From Thermoleophilia bacterium (lineage in GTDB: Bacteria > Actinomycetota > Thermoleophilia > RBG-16-64-13), in assembly GCA_027493445.1 (NCBI GenBank), contig JAOSKU010000001.1:2810822-2874821 (forward strand): a stretch of 64,000 nucleotides of DNA, in the 5' to 3' direction. A program made the translations under genes and the position numbers. Positions within the stretch are counted from its first letter, which is position 1; each line of letters begins with the position of its first letter. The notes below the pieces were generated by a model, which did not search any database, had not been told where the DNA came from, and worked only from the letters and a program-made list of their open reading frames with translations. Below are positions 1-8,802 of this stretch, piece by piece.

Positions 1-18
1 CCTTGCGTCCTTGCCTGA

Positions 19-71
19 CGCGTTCCCAGCACACCCCGGCGGCGAAGCGTCATTTCTCAGCAGCCTGTTAG
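19..71 (-). repeat. Diverged copy of dispersed intergenic repeat
   Basis: Read on the minus strand, this stretch loosely follows the repeat family seen better at 8.7, 15.7, 50.5 and 53.3 kb: a GGCTG-TGA-AAA block, then GC-rich sequence and CTGGG. It lies just downstream of cbiD. The match is partial and judged by eye. A start codon for the next operon gene may lie inside it, but too little sequence remains before the window edge to identify that gene. Confidence 0.3.
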
Positions 72-83
72 AGTCCTCACCGC

Positions 84-1160
84 TCACGTGCCCTCACCAC
101 CAACCGCTGGCCGATCGGGGGCGACTTCGGCCAGGACGGTCCCGCCTCGATCCAACAACACGATACCCACAGGGATGGCGTAGCGCTCCCGGCAGGCCCG
201 GGCGGCCGCCCGGGCCACCTGGGCCAGTACGTCCACCCGACCCAGGTCGAGCAGATGGGCGGCCGCCTGATCGGCGGTATTCATCTCGAGGATGCCGCGC
301 ACCTCGACCGAGGGCAGACCGGCCGCCCCGGCGTACGCGGCGAGCGTCACCAGGCGGGCGTCGGCCACTCGCGAGTGGGTGTCGAAGATGCCGGCCGCCA
401 GCTTCACCAGCTTCCCCACGTGGCCGCGCACGGTCACACTCTGAAAGCCCCGCTCGCCGGCCCGCTCGAGCATCCAACCCACCTCATTGGCGGTCTCGAC
501 CACGTCGCGCTCGTCCGCGCCCGCTTCCACCGCCAGCCGGCGCCCCTTGGAGCCCAGCACGTACACCAGGTCGGTACGACCGCGCGCAAGGGCCACGTCG
601 AGCTGGGGCAGCAGGGAGTCCCGCATGGCCTCCACCGACCAGGGCTCTACCCGCCCGGTCGTGCCCAGGATGCTCAGGCCCCCCTCGATGCCACAGCGGG
701 GGTTGAGCGTGCGGCGGGCGAGAGTCTCCCCTCCGGGGGCCAGGATGATGGCCGTCGCCCCTGCGGGCCGCAGACGGCGCAGCTCGCACAGGATGGCCTC
801 ACGAGGTACCGGGTTGATGGCCGGATCGCCCGGTGGAACGGCCAGCCCGGGCAGAGTGACGATGCCCACTCCCTCGCCTCCGCGCACGACGAACACCCCC
901 GGGGTGTCATGCACCGAGGCGCCGATGGCCAGCCCGTCGGTGATGTCGGGGTCGTCGCCCGCGTCCTTGACCACCCAAGCCACCCCCCGCTCGTCGAGAC
1001 GGTAGGGGAAGCGGGCAGCCTCGCCTCCCGGCAGGCACACCTGGACCTCTCCTCTCCGCTCGGGATCGTCCCCGGCCGCAGCCGCCGTGGCCGCCTGGGC
1101 ACAGGCCCCAGTCGTGTAGCCCCGGCGCAGACCGGTCCGTTCTTCGCGGGGCATGATCAC
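84..1160 (-). CDS. cbiD: Cobalt-precorrin-5B C1-methyltransferase CbiD
   Basis: Methylates C1 of the corrin ring in the anaerobic (early cobalt) cobalamin pathway. The 358-residue protein carries the family's N-terminal RRGYTTGACA signature near residues 13-22, and its length fits the family. The start is a GTG two codons before an ATG; the GTG gives a 4-base GTGA overlap with the upstream transporter ATPase gene, so the two are translationally coupled. Its presence points to the oxygen-independent route, in agreement with cbiX and cbiC nearby. It is the last complete gene of the operon inside the window. Confidence 0.93.
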   Translation of the reverse strand: MIMPREERTGLRRGYTTGACAQAATAAAAGDDPERRGEVQVCLPGGEAARFPYRLDERGVAWVVKDAGDDPDITDGLAIGASVHDTPGVFVVRGGEGVGIVTLPGLAVPPGDPAINPVPREAILCELRRLRPAGATAIILAPGGETLARRTLNPRCGIEGGLSILGTTGRVEPWSVEAMRDSLLPQLDVALARGRTDLVYVLGSKGRRLAVEAGADERDVVETANEVGWMLERAGERGFQSVTVRGHVGKLVKLAAGIFDTHSRVADARLVTLAAYAGAAGLPSVEVRGILEMNTADQAAAHLLDLGRVDVLAQVARAAARACRERYAIPVGIVLLDRGGTVLAEVAPDRPAVGGEGT

Positions 1161-2062
1161 CCGGCGATACCTCTCGAGGCATCCCGGAGAAGAATGGGTA
1201 CCAGCTCCAGCTGCCCGTGCTCTACCATGCGCACCAGCTCCTTGCGGGCCTGGCCGATGGTGAGGGGACGGGTGGCCTCGTCGGAGAAGATGTCGAAAAG
1301 GTAGGCGATGCGGGGCATGCGCAGGTCGCAGTTTTCCAGGTGGGTACCCGGAGCAAAGACATCGCCGAGGGGGCCCTCGGCCGCCACCGAGCCTTTCCGC
1401 AGCAGGAGGACCCGGTGTGCATAGGTGGGGATGAGGTCGACGTCATGGGTGGCCATGATGATCGTCAGACCCTGCTCGTTCAAGGTCTTCAGCAGGCGCA
1501 TGAGTCCGGCCTCGGCCATGGGATCGAGACTCGCCGTGGGCTCGTCGAGAACCAGCACCCGCGGACCCATGGCCAGCACGCCGGCCAGCGCCACCCGTTT
1601 CTTCTGCCCGTAGCTGAGCGCGTGGATGGGTCGCTCCAGCAGATCGGCCACCCCGCAGGTCTCGGCCGCCCAGGCCACCCGCACCTGCACCTCGGCGTCG
1701 GAGAGACCCAGATTCTCCGGGCCGTAGGCGATATCGGCCGCCACTGTGGGACAGAAGAGCTGGTCGTTGGGATCCTGGAACAAGTAGCCGGCCATGCTGG
1801 CGATCTGGGAGAAGCTGTCGGGTGACACCGCCACCCCGTCCACGGAGATCGAACCCGCTCCGGGGTGGAGCAGACCCACGATGAGCTTGAGCAGGGTCGA
1901 CTTGCCTCCGCCGTTGGCGCCCATGACGGCCACGAAGTCGCCAGGACCGACCTGCACGTCGACGCCGTCGAGCGCCCTGACTCCCCCGGGGTAGTCGTAG
2001 GACACCATTTCGAGGCGGAGCTGAGCCCCGGATATCCTCTGCCAGCCCCATGGCCCCGTCAT
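1157..2062 (-). CDS. cbiO: Cobalt ECF transporter ATP-binding protein CbiO
   Basis: ATPase of the cobalt uptake transporter that supplies the corrin pathway. The 301-residue protein has a Walker A motif (GANGGGKS, about residues 48-55), a Q-loop region around FQDPNDQ, the ABC signature LSYGQ (about 149-153) and Walker B VLVLDEPT (about 167-174). It overlaps the upstream CbiM-N-Q gene by 4 bases and cbiD by 4 bases, so transporter and pathway are co-expressed. The family also serves nickel and vitamins; the neighbouring B12 genes and the CbiM partner decide for cobalt. Confidence 0.9.
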   Translation of the reverse strand: MTGPWGWQRISGAQLRLEMVSYDYPGGVRALDGVDVQVGPGDFVAVMGANGGGKSTLLKLIVGLLHPGAGSISVDGVAVSPDSFSQIASMAGYLFQDPNDQLFCPTVAADIAYGPENLGLSDAEVQVRVAWAAETCGVADLLERPIHALSYGQKKRVALAGVLAMGPRVLVLDEPTASLDPMAEAGLMRLLKTLNEQGLTIIMATHDVDLIPTYAHRVLLLRKGSVAAEGPLGDVFAPGTHLENCDLRMPRIAYLFDIFSDEATRPLTIGQARKELVRMVEHGQLELVPILLRDASRGIAG

Positions 2063-4143
2063 GATCGACCCCCTCCTTCTTCATGATCCCCGGCCACCGC
2101 GCGCAGACCTTGTGCGGATCGGGCGGTGCGACCCGTCCCTCCCCGCAGCCGCTGGGCGTCGTAGACCCGCTGCGACCGCTCGTATGATCGGATCAAGAGA
2201 TTCGCTCCCAGGCTGCTCAAGCCACCCATGGCCCTGCCCCAGGCCACCTCGGGCCCGCGGAGCCTCTGCGCCTGGCGCATGCGCCCCGTCTCCTCCACGA
2301 ACAGGAACAGGTAGCGATACATGAGCATGCCCACCTCGATGAGCAGCTCGGGTACCCGGTACCAGCGGAGAGCGGCAAGCAGCTTCGGGAGAGGTGTAGT
2401 CAGCCCCAGCACCAGCATCAGAAGAACACCCGCGAGCACGACCAGGCCGAGCTCCAGACCGGCCAGCACTCCATCGGTGGTGAAGGCTACAGGAGCCAGC
2501 CCGGGGAGACGGATGGCCAAGATCTCCCGGCCGGGCACCGTGAACCCACGCAGCAGCACCAGCATGGCGGCCACGATGAGGGCCGGGGCCATGCGAATCA
2601 GGACCACAGGCCGTTTCACACGCTGTACACCGAAGACGACCACCAGGGCCCCGGCCATGAGACCGAGGGAGAGCCACCAGCCAACCACCAGATTGGCAAC
2701 CAGAAGCACGACCACCGCCCCCACCTTGGCCCGGGCATCGACGCCACCCAGCCCGCGGGACTGCCAGGCCAGGCGGTCGCCGGACGAGACGTCGTGAATA
2801 TGCAGATGGGGCAGGCGGATCCGCAAACGACGGCCCCGCAGGCGCCGCGCGCGCAGCCGGTAGCCGGACACGATCCCCAAAGCGAGCCCGCTCGCCATGA
2901 ACGCGAAGAGCACGGCGTCGCCTCCGCGGGCGCTCAGGAGCTGCTGGCGGCCGGGGTGGGCCATCACGCCGAGCACACGGCCCACGGACCGTCCGCTGAC
3001 TGGACCAAGGCTCCATCCGGGTGCCGCCAAGGCCCACACCAGGACGGCCAGCAGGGCCAGTACGGCCACCGCGGCCCCCAGGAGACGAAGGCTACGGGGC
3101 CGCTTGCTCGAAGTCGTCCCCTCCACTGGCCCGCCGTTTCCCGGCTCCATTCCCCGCAGCCCCCGGGAGAGCCAGCCGATGACGCCACCCGCCCCCAGCG
3201 CCCCGGCGAAGAACACGAAGAGCAGCAAGTCGCCCACGTCGGTGTTGATGAAGGGTGTCCAGGCCGCCCGACCCCGCTCGGCGGCCACCCGCTCCATGAC
3301 GCCTTCGTCCAGGCCGACCCAGCCTCCAGTCGAAACGGCGATGGCCCACACCAGGCCCCACAGGGCCAAGCCCCCCAACAGCAACATGCCCCCCACAGCG
3401 GCGACCCGTCCCGGGTGCCCGGCGCCCTGCCACCAGTGCCGCACGCGGTGCACACGCGAAGCGCGCGCGGGGGTCTCAACGAAACCAGAGGAGACTCGGA
3501 GCCGGCTCGCGATGTCCGGCCGGAGCTGAGCCAGGGAGCGGAGCACGCCCCCGGTTAGCACTCCCTCCAGGACCGCCAGCGGTAGCTGCGTGGGTAGGAA
3601 GGACAGGAAGATGGCCCACAGGCGCGGCCAGGCTTCACCCAGAGGGAACAGTCCCAAGCTCAGCTCGGCGGCCGTGGTGAAGTAGACGGCCAAGTCGCCG
3701 AGCAGACCGGCCAGGAAGCCCGCCCAGAAGAGGGAGCGGCCGCCGCGCCGGGCCAGCCAGAAAACGGCGAAGCCGGCCAGGGAGCCGACAACGCCCTCGG
3801 ACACGATGTTGGCTCCCAGGGTGGTCAATCCGCCGTGGGCAAAGAACAGCGCCTGAAGCAGTAGGGACACGGCCGCCACGACGATGCCCGCCCCCGGACC
3901 CACGACCACGGCCGCGAGCGGGGTGCCCGCCGGGTGTGAGACCGAACCGGCCACCGGCACGGGGATGGGCATGAGGCTGATCGCGAAGACGGCGGCACCC
4001 ATGAGGGCTACCAGCGACTTCACCGAGGGCTCGTCCTCGGTGCGCGCCTTGAGGCGCCGCAGGCCCACCGCGGCGCCGGCTACCGCCGGCGCCGCCCATG
4101 CCGCGGCCCACTCGACCGGCAGTATGCCTTCGGCGATGTGCAC
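2059..4143 (-). CDS. CbiM-CbiN-CbiQ fusion, cobalt ECF transporter membrane protein
   Basis: One 694-residue polypeptide appears to hold all membrane parts of the cobalt transporter. Residues 1-205 are CbiM, starting with the metal-binding MHIAEG end that must stay free. Residues 250-328 look like CbiN: a membrane helix, an outside loop and a second helix beginning VGDLLLFVFF. Residues 353-432 repeat that plan (helix, loop, GGDAVLFAFM helix). Residues 447-694 are CbiQ, the transmembrane coupling subunit. These are normally separate genes, although CbiM-CbiN fusions are known. No stop or frame break is seen, so the fusion looks real. The gene ends in a 4-base overlap with cbiO. Confidence 0.85.
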   Translation of the reverse strand: MHIAEGILPVEWAAAWAAPAVAGAAVGLRRLKARTEDEPSVKSLVALMGAAVFAISLMPIPVPVAGSVSHPAGTPLAAVVVGPGAGIVVAAVSLLLQALFFAHGGLTTLGANIVSEGVVGSLAGFAVFWLARRGGRSLFWAGFLAGLLGDLAVYFTTAAELSLGLFPLGEAWPRLWAIFLSFLPTQLPLAVLEGVLTGGVLRSLAQLRPDIASRLRVSSGFVETPARASRVHRVRHWWQGAGHPGRVAAVGGMLLLGGLALWGLVWAIAVSTGGWVGLDEGVMERVAAERGRAAWTPFINTDVGDLLLFVFFAGALGAGGVIGWLSRGLRGMEPGNGGPVEGTTSSKRPRSLRLLGAAVAVLALLAVLVWALAAPGWSLGPVSGRSVGRVLGVMAHPGRQQLLSARGGDAVLFAFMASGLALGIVSGYRLRARRLRGRRLRIRLPHLHIHDVSSGDRLAWQSRGLGGVDARAKVGAVVVLLVANLVVGWWLSLGLMAGALVVVFGVQRVKRPVVLIRMAPALIVAAMLVLLRGFTVPGREILAIRLPGLAPVAFTTDGVLAGLELGLVVLAGVLLMLVLGLTTPLPKLLAALRWYRVPELLIEVGMLMYRYLFLFVEETGRMRQAQRLRGPEVAWGRAMGGLSSLGANLLIRSYERSQRVYDAQRLRGGTGRTARSAQGLRAVAGDHEEGGGRS

Positions 4144-4144
4144 G

Positions 4145-5200
4145 CTAGCTCCCGGGCGCCGCTACGGGGGAGCCCGCGAAGATGCTGGGGTCGGCCACGG
4201 CCAGGCGGGCCAGCGCATTCACAGCGGCCACCGCGATGGGCGTCCCGCCCCTGAGACCGGGCAGCGTGATGTGGGTCAAGGCCGAGCCGAGCAGCGCTTC
4301 CTTCGACTCGGCGGCGGCTACGAAACCGACCGGCACGCCCACCACCAGCGCCGGGCGAACGCCGTCCTCCCGATTCATACGCACCACTTCCAGGAGAGCA
4401 GTGGGCGCATTGCCGATCGCGACAATTGCCCCCTCCATGCTCTCGGCAGCCACCCGCATGGCGGCCACCGAACGGGTGATGCCTGTCCGAGCGGCCAGGG
4501 TCACCGCCCGCGGGTCCTCGACGAGGCAACGCACGTCGACACCCAGGCGGCGGAGCGAGGGTGCGAGCCCTACCCGCACCATGTTGACGTCGCAGATGAC
4601 CGGCGTCTCTGAAACCAGAGCCCTGATTCCCCTCTCCACCGCCCCAGGCGAGAAGACCAGCTGCGAGGCCAGCGAGGGGTCGCCGGTGGCGTGGATGATG
4701 CGTACGATCACGCTCCGCTCGGCGGCGCTGACCGGCAGGTCGGGGAGCAGCTGTTCGATGATGTCGAAGCTCTTGCCTTCGATGGCCGAGGGAGCCGAGA
4801 CCGACGAGGCGGGCACCGCCCCCACCTCGCCCTGGGCGGCACGGATGCGGGTCTCGAGCACCGACACCAGCCGCAAGTCCAGCCCCAAGGGGTCGGTCAC
4901 CTGGACGATCAGCTCCGGATGCTCGGCCAGCAGGCCTTCCAGCTGCTCCGGTATGTCCCGGGCCACGTGGTTCCCCGAGTAAAGCAGGTAGGGCGCCACA
5001 TACACCCGCCGAAAACCCCGGGCGTACAGGTCAGCTACCGCATCCGCCAGATTTGGCCGGTTGAACTCCAGCGAGGCGTGGGCCACCGTCCAGCCGGTCT
5101 GCAGGGCCAGCAGCCCGGCGACCCTTTCCAGCACCTCCTGAGCCGCGGGACTGCGGCTTCCGTGCCCCAGGACCACTACGGCCGGTGTCTCACGACGCAT
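4145..5200 (-). CDS. CbiX-CbiC fusion: sirohydrochlorin cobaltochelatase / precorrin-8X methylmutase
   Basis: A 351-residue bifunctional protein. Residues 1-125 are a short CbiX chelatase, with the expected histidines at H13 (LGHGSR) and H78 (SGNHVARD). Residues 145-351 are CbiC/CobH, which moves a methyl group in precorrin-8X, with the catalytic-type histidine near H170 (RIIHATGDP). I chose the ATG at 5200 because a GGAGG site lies just upstream; the open frame extends further but only as an antisense-type shadow of the preceding gene. The two activities act at the start and late in the pathway, so fusion probably reflects co-production rather than channelling. Confidence 0.88.
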   Translation of the reverse strand: MRRETPAVVVLGHGSRSPAAQEVLERVAGLLALQTGWTVAHASLEFNRPNLADAVADLYARGFRRVYVAPYLLYSGNHVARDIPEQLEGLLAEHPELIVQVTDPLGLDLRLVSVLETRIRAAQGEVGAVPASSVSAPSAIEGKSFDIIEQLLPDLPVSAAERSVIVRIIHATGDPSLASQLVFSPGAVERGIRALVSETPVICDVNMVRVGLAPSLRRLGVDVRCLVEDPRAVTLAARTGITRSVAAMRVAAESMEGAIVAIGNAPTALLEVVRMNREDGVRPALVVGVPVGFVAAAESKEALLGSALTHITLPGLRGGTPIAVAAVNALARLAVADPSIFAGSPVAAPGS

Positions 5201-6599
5201 GGCTCGGACCTCCTTCCCGGACTCCGCCGGAAGCGAGCCAGCGCGCGATCGCCCGGCTCCCTCGAAAATGTAGATGAACGTAGCTTGCGACCACCGTCGC
5301 CCCGGCCCAGCCGTCGTTGAGTCTCTCGCCCTTGTGCCGGACGAGATACGCAGGCGACTCCGAACCCGAAGTGGTGGAATAGTGGAACAGATGACCGCGG
5401 AACGCAGCCCCGGCCAGGGGGTGCACACCAATGGCCTCCGCTTCGATGTACCCCATGCGCAGGCGCTTCTGGGCCATGGTCGCCCGAGTGGGCAGCAGGC
5501 CGGCCATGGGGTGCCGGGCCGAGCCGTACTCGATCTCCCGGCCCAGATAGAGGTAGCCGCCGCACTCGGCGTAGATGGGCAGGCCGGCGGCCGCCGCCCG
5601 GCGCAAATCGTCGCGCAGGGCGAAGTTCGCCCCCAGCTCGGCGGCGTAGACCTCCGGGTAGCCGCCCCCCAGGTACAGGGCGTCGCACTCGGGCAGACCC
5701 TCCCCGGCCAAGGGACTGAAGGGCACGACCTGGGCGCCCTCCTCCTGGAGGACGTCCAGGTTGTCCTGATAGTAGAAGGAAAAGGCGGCGTCGCGGGCCA
5801 CCGCCACCCGCGGGCGGCGCCCGGCCGCCATGCCGGGCAAAGGCTCGGCCATGCCTTCCACCGGCCGCGCGACCGCGCAGAGAGCATCCAGGTCGACGTG
5901 CGCCTCTACGTGGTCCACCAGGCGGGCCAGGGTCTCGTTGATGGTCTCGTCCTCCACCGTGGGGATGAGACCCAGATGACGCGACTCCAGCTGCACGCTC
6001 GCTTCACGCGGCACGACGCCCACTACAGGCGGGCTTCCGGAGAGGGCTTCCTGGAGCATGGCCGCATGCGCCGGGCCGGCCACCTTGTTCAGGATGAGCC
6101 CGGCCACCATCAGGTCCGGGTCGTAGCCCGCAAAGCCGTGCACCAGAGCCCCCACGCTCCCGGCCATGTGCGAGCTGTCCACCACCAGTACCACGGGCAG
6201 CCCCAGGAGCTTGGCCATCTCGGCCGTCGAGCAGCGCCCGCCGCCGCCCGCCAACCCGTCGAACAGACCCATGACCCCCTCGACCACCGCCATGGGAACC
6301 CGCCCGCCCCCTGCGGTCTCCGCGCTCGCCGGCTTCGCTCCCGCGGGAGCCGTCAGCCGCTCAATGGCCCGGCGGAACACGCCCACGGCCTCGGCCTCGG
6401 GCATGAGCCAGGTGTCGAGGTTGCGCGAGGGACGCCCAGCAACGGCCGAGTGGTAGGTGGGGTCGATGTAGTCTGGTCCCACCTTGAACGGAGCCACCGC
6501 GTGCCCCCTGCGGGCCAGGGCGCCCATCAGCCCGGTAGCCAGGCTGGTCTTGCCCACGCCGCTGTGCGTGCCCGCGATGACCAGGCCCCGAACCTTCAT
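5190..6599 (-). CDS. cbiA: Cobyrinate a,c-diamide synthase CbiA/CobB
   Basis: Amidates the a and c side chains of the corrin ring with glutamine and ATP. The 469-residue protein starts at the ATG at 6599, in a TGATG junction with the cobD stop. It has a P-loop GTHSGVGKTS at residues 10-19 and a C-terminal class I glutamine-amidotransferase domain with nucleophile C346 in YAECGGYLYLG. The frame runs upstream past this ATG, but that part is a shadow of cobD. Its last codons overlap the start of the cbiX-cbiC gene by 11 bases. Confidence 0.93.
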   Translation of the reverse strand: MKVRGLVIAGTHSGVGKTSLATGLMGALARRGHAVAPFKVGPDYIDPTYHSAVAGRPSRNLDTWLMPEAEAVGVFRRAIERLTAPAGAKPASAETAGGGRVPMAVVEGVMGLFDGLAGGGGRCSTAEMAKLLGLPVVLVVDSSHMAGSVGALVHGFAGYDPDLMVAGLILNKVAGPAHAAMLQEALSGSPPVVGVVPREASVQLESRHLGLIPTVEDETINETLARLVDHVEAHVDLDALCAVARPVEGMAEPLPGMAAGRRPRVAVARDAAFSFYYQDNLDVLQEEGAQVVPFSPLAGEGLPECDALYLGGGYPEVYAAELGANFALRDDLRRAAAAGLPIYAECGGYLYLGREIEYGSARHPMAGLLPTRATMAQKRLRMGYIEAEAIGVHPLAGAAFRGHLFHYSTTSGSESPAYLVRHKGERLNDGWAGATVVASYVHLHFRGSRAIARWLASGGVREGGPSHAS

Positions 6600-7751
6600 C
6601 AGGCCGCCCCCACCCGCCGGCCCGGGCGGCCCAGTCCGGCCCCGCGCTCGTCCTCGCCGCGGGCCAGCACCCGGGCCAGGGCGAGCACCAGCTGCCGGTT
6701 CTCGCCGGCCGCTCGGACCGCGAAGCGCAGGTACTCCGGGCCCATGCCCGGGAAGTCGGCCAAATCGCGCACCAAGAGGCCGTGGCCTTCGCGCAGCTCC
6801 CGGGTTACGGTGGTGGAGTGCGGCTCCGCCAGCCGGACGCATACGAAATTCGCGTCGGCCGGAACGACCCGGGCGACCCCCGGAAGAGCGGCCAGAGCCT
6901 CGACAAGGGCTCCGCGGGCCGAAGCCACGGCCGCTGGTGTCTCGAGCAGCACGTCATGTTCGGCGAAACCGGCGAGCGCTGCGGCCTGAGCCACGCAGTT
7001 CAGATTCCAGGGAGGGACCCGCGGACCGAGGGTTGCGGCCACGGCCGGCGGTACGACCAGGGCGCCCACCCGCAGCCCGGGTAGGGCCAGAATCTTGGTG
7101 AAGGAGTGCAGCACGATGACGTTCCCGCGAAGCCCGCGGCCGGCGCTGCTGTCGGGCCAGGCCGGCGTGAAGGCCAGGAAGGACTCGTCGACGAACACCG
7201 GTACGCCAGCGGCAGCGGCTAAATCGATGAGGGTGTCCCGCCCCTCGCGGTCGTGCAGGCCCCCGGTGGGGTTGTTGGGGTCGCAGAGGAAAATCAGCTC
7301 GGCTCGGGCCACCCGCTCCGCGAAATCGGGCGCAGCGGTGATCTGAGGCGTCAACCTGAAGTCCAGCTCCTCCGAGAGCCAAAGGACGTCGACCTGGGCC
7401 CCCAGGCCCGCGCGGCCCGTTCGTACTCGGTGAAGGTGGGGCCCACGATCAGGACCCGGCGGGGCCGCAGATAGGCCACCACCAGGAAGATCAGCTCCGA
7501 GGCCCCGTTGCCCAGCAGCACCTGGTCCTCGCCGACGTCCAGGAACTCCGCGGCGGCCCGGCGCACCCCGGTCGGGGGTCCAGGGGGTACCAGCCGATCT
7601 CGCACACCGCCCGCCGGGCCGCCTCCACCACCGCCGGCGTGGGGCCCAGGAAGTTCACGTTGGCCGAGAAGTCCAGGATCTCCGAAGCCGGCAGACCCAG
7701 GGCGGCGGCCGCCTCGCGGATCTTTCCACCATGCAGGTCCGGGGCGCTCAC
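6599..7751 (-). CDS. cobD: Threonine-phosphate decarboxylase CobD, two apparent frameshifts
   Basis: A PLP enzyme of the aspartate aminotransferase fold that makes aminopropanol phosphate for the nucleotide loop. Translation begins at the GTG at 7751, after an AGGAGGAG site and with a GTGA overlap on cbiB. It reads LHGGKIREAAAALG in one frame, switches near 7566-7578 to the frame with LLGNGASELIF, and again near 7399-7403 to the frame with CDPNNPTGG and the PLP-lysine region HSFTKILALPG. Adding one base in each G/C run restores about 384 continuous residues with all family motifs in order. I infer sequencing error rather than gene decay. Confidence 0.8.
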
Positions 7752-8798
7752 GATCTCCTCCTGCCCGCCCCGAACACGACCGCACTCACAAGAGCAGTCA
7801 CGGCCGCTCCCAGGCCCAGAGCGCCCACCCGCTCGCTCAAGCGTATCGCGCGCTCGATGTCCGCACGCCGGGGAGCCCGGTATTCGCGTCCCACGGAAGG
7901 GCGGGGGTGCAGCACGCCCCCGTAGCGGGCGGCGCCGCCCAGCTGCACACGCAGAGCCTGGGCGAACGAGGCCTCCACCAGGCCGGCGTTGGGGCTGGGG
8001 TGATGGCGACGCTCCTCCCACCAGCGGGATACGGCCCCTGGCCCCCGCCCCGCGGCCACCGTGGCCAGCACGCCGGTCAGGCGGGCGGGGGCCAGGTTGG
8101 CCAGGTCGTCCAGCCGAGCGGAAGCCCGGCCGAAGTGGCGGTAGCGGTCGTCCTGGTAGCCGACCATCGAGTCCAGGGTGGAGACGGCCTTGAAGGCCAG
8201 GGCCAGGGGAGCACCCCCCAAGGCCGCGTACAGCATCGGGGACACCACCCCGTCGCCCGTGTTCTCTGCCACGGTCTCGATGGTGGCCCGCACCACTTCG
8301 TCTTCGGTCATCTCGGCGGTATCCCGGCCCACGATCATCGAGACCTCACGCCTGCCCTCAGCCAGACAGTGGTCCAGCCCCCTCTCGACGCGGCGGGCCG
8401 CGTCGCTCAGGTCCCTGCCGGCCAGTGCGGTCGACACCAGCCACACCTCGGCGGGCAGGCGCAGCCCGCGGGGCGCACGCCGGAGCAGACTCCATACCGC
8501 AACGTAGGCGGCAAGAGGCAGACCGGCGGCCAACAGCAGTCCCGCTTTCTTCTCGGCCCCTCCCCCGAGCCAGGGGGCGTACCAGCAGCTCATACGCCTG
8601 GATGGCGCGCCCCATCAGGCGGGCCGGGTGCGTGGGCCGCACCGGATCGCCGACGGCGCGATCGACGGCAAAGGCCGCCCCCAGAACCAAGGCCCGTCTT
8701 AGAGCTCGTCTTGGAACGAAGCCTTGGCCGCCGGGCCGCGCCATAGGAGGCCGTCGAAAAACGAAGCCCCGGCCACCGGGCAGCACTGGGCGGCGCAT
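7748..8798 (-). CDS. cbiB: Adenosylcobinamide-phosphate synthase CbiB, one apparent frameshift
   Basis: Membrane protein that attaches aminopropanol phosphate to the corrin. The N-terminal part (VDRAVGDPVRPTHPARLMG) and the main part (TIETVAENTGDGVVSPM, STLDSMVGYQDDRY) are in two frames that join near 8562-8566, where removing one base from a G/C run gives about 349 residues. The ATG at 8798 follows a GGGGAGG site inside the end of cbiP. The first 35 or so codons are arginine-rich, not family-like, and lie on a copy of the dispersed repeat, so the true start could be internal. Confidence 0.8.
8701..8797 (+). repeat. Dispersed intergenic repeat, two partial units
   Basis: Contains two half-units of the repeat family in direct order: AACGAAGCCTTGGCCGCC near 8714 and ACGAAGCCCCGGCCACC near 8761, followed by CACTGGGCGGCGC. 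The same order of blocks occurs at 15.7, 50.5 and 53.3 kb. Here it overlaps the first codons of cbiB, which explains the odd arginine-rich N-terminus. Confidence 0.6.
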
Positions 8799-8802
8799 GG
8801 CC

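Noticed and set aside
5201-5887. 229-codon upstream extension of the cbiX-cbiC frame
   Set aside because: It lies entirely over cbiA in another frame, is rich in R, P and W, and the ATG at 5200 has a good ribosome-binding site.
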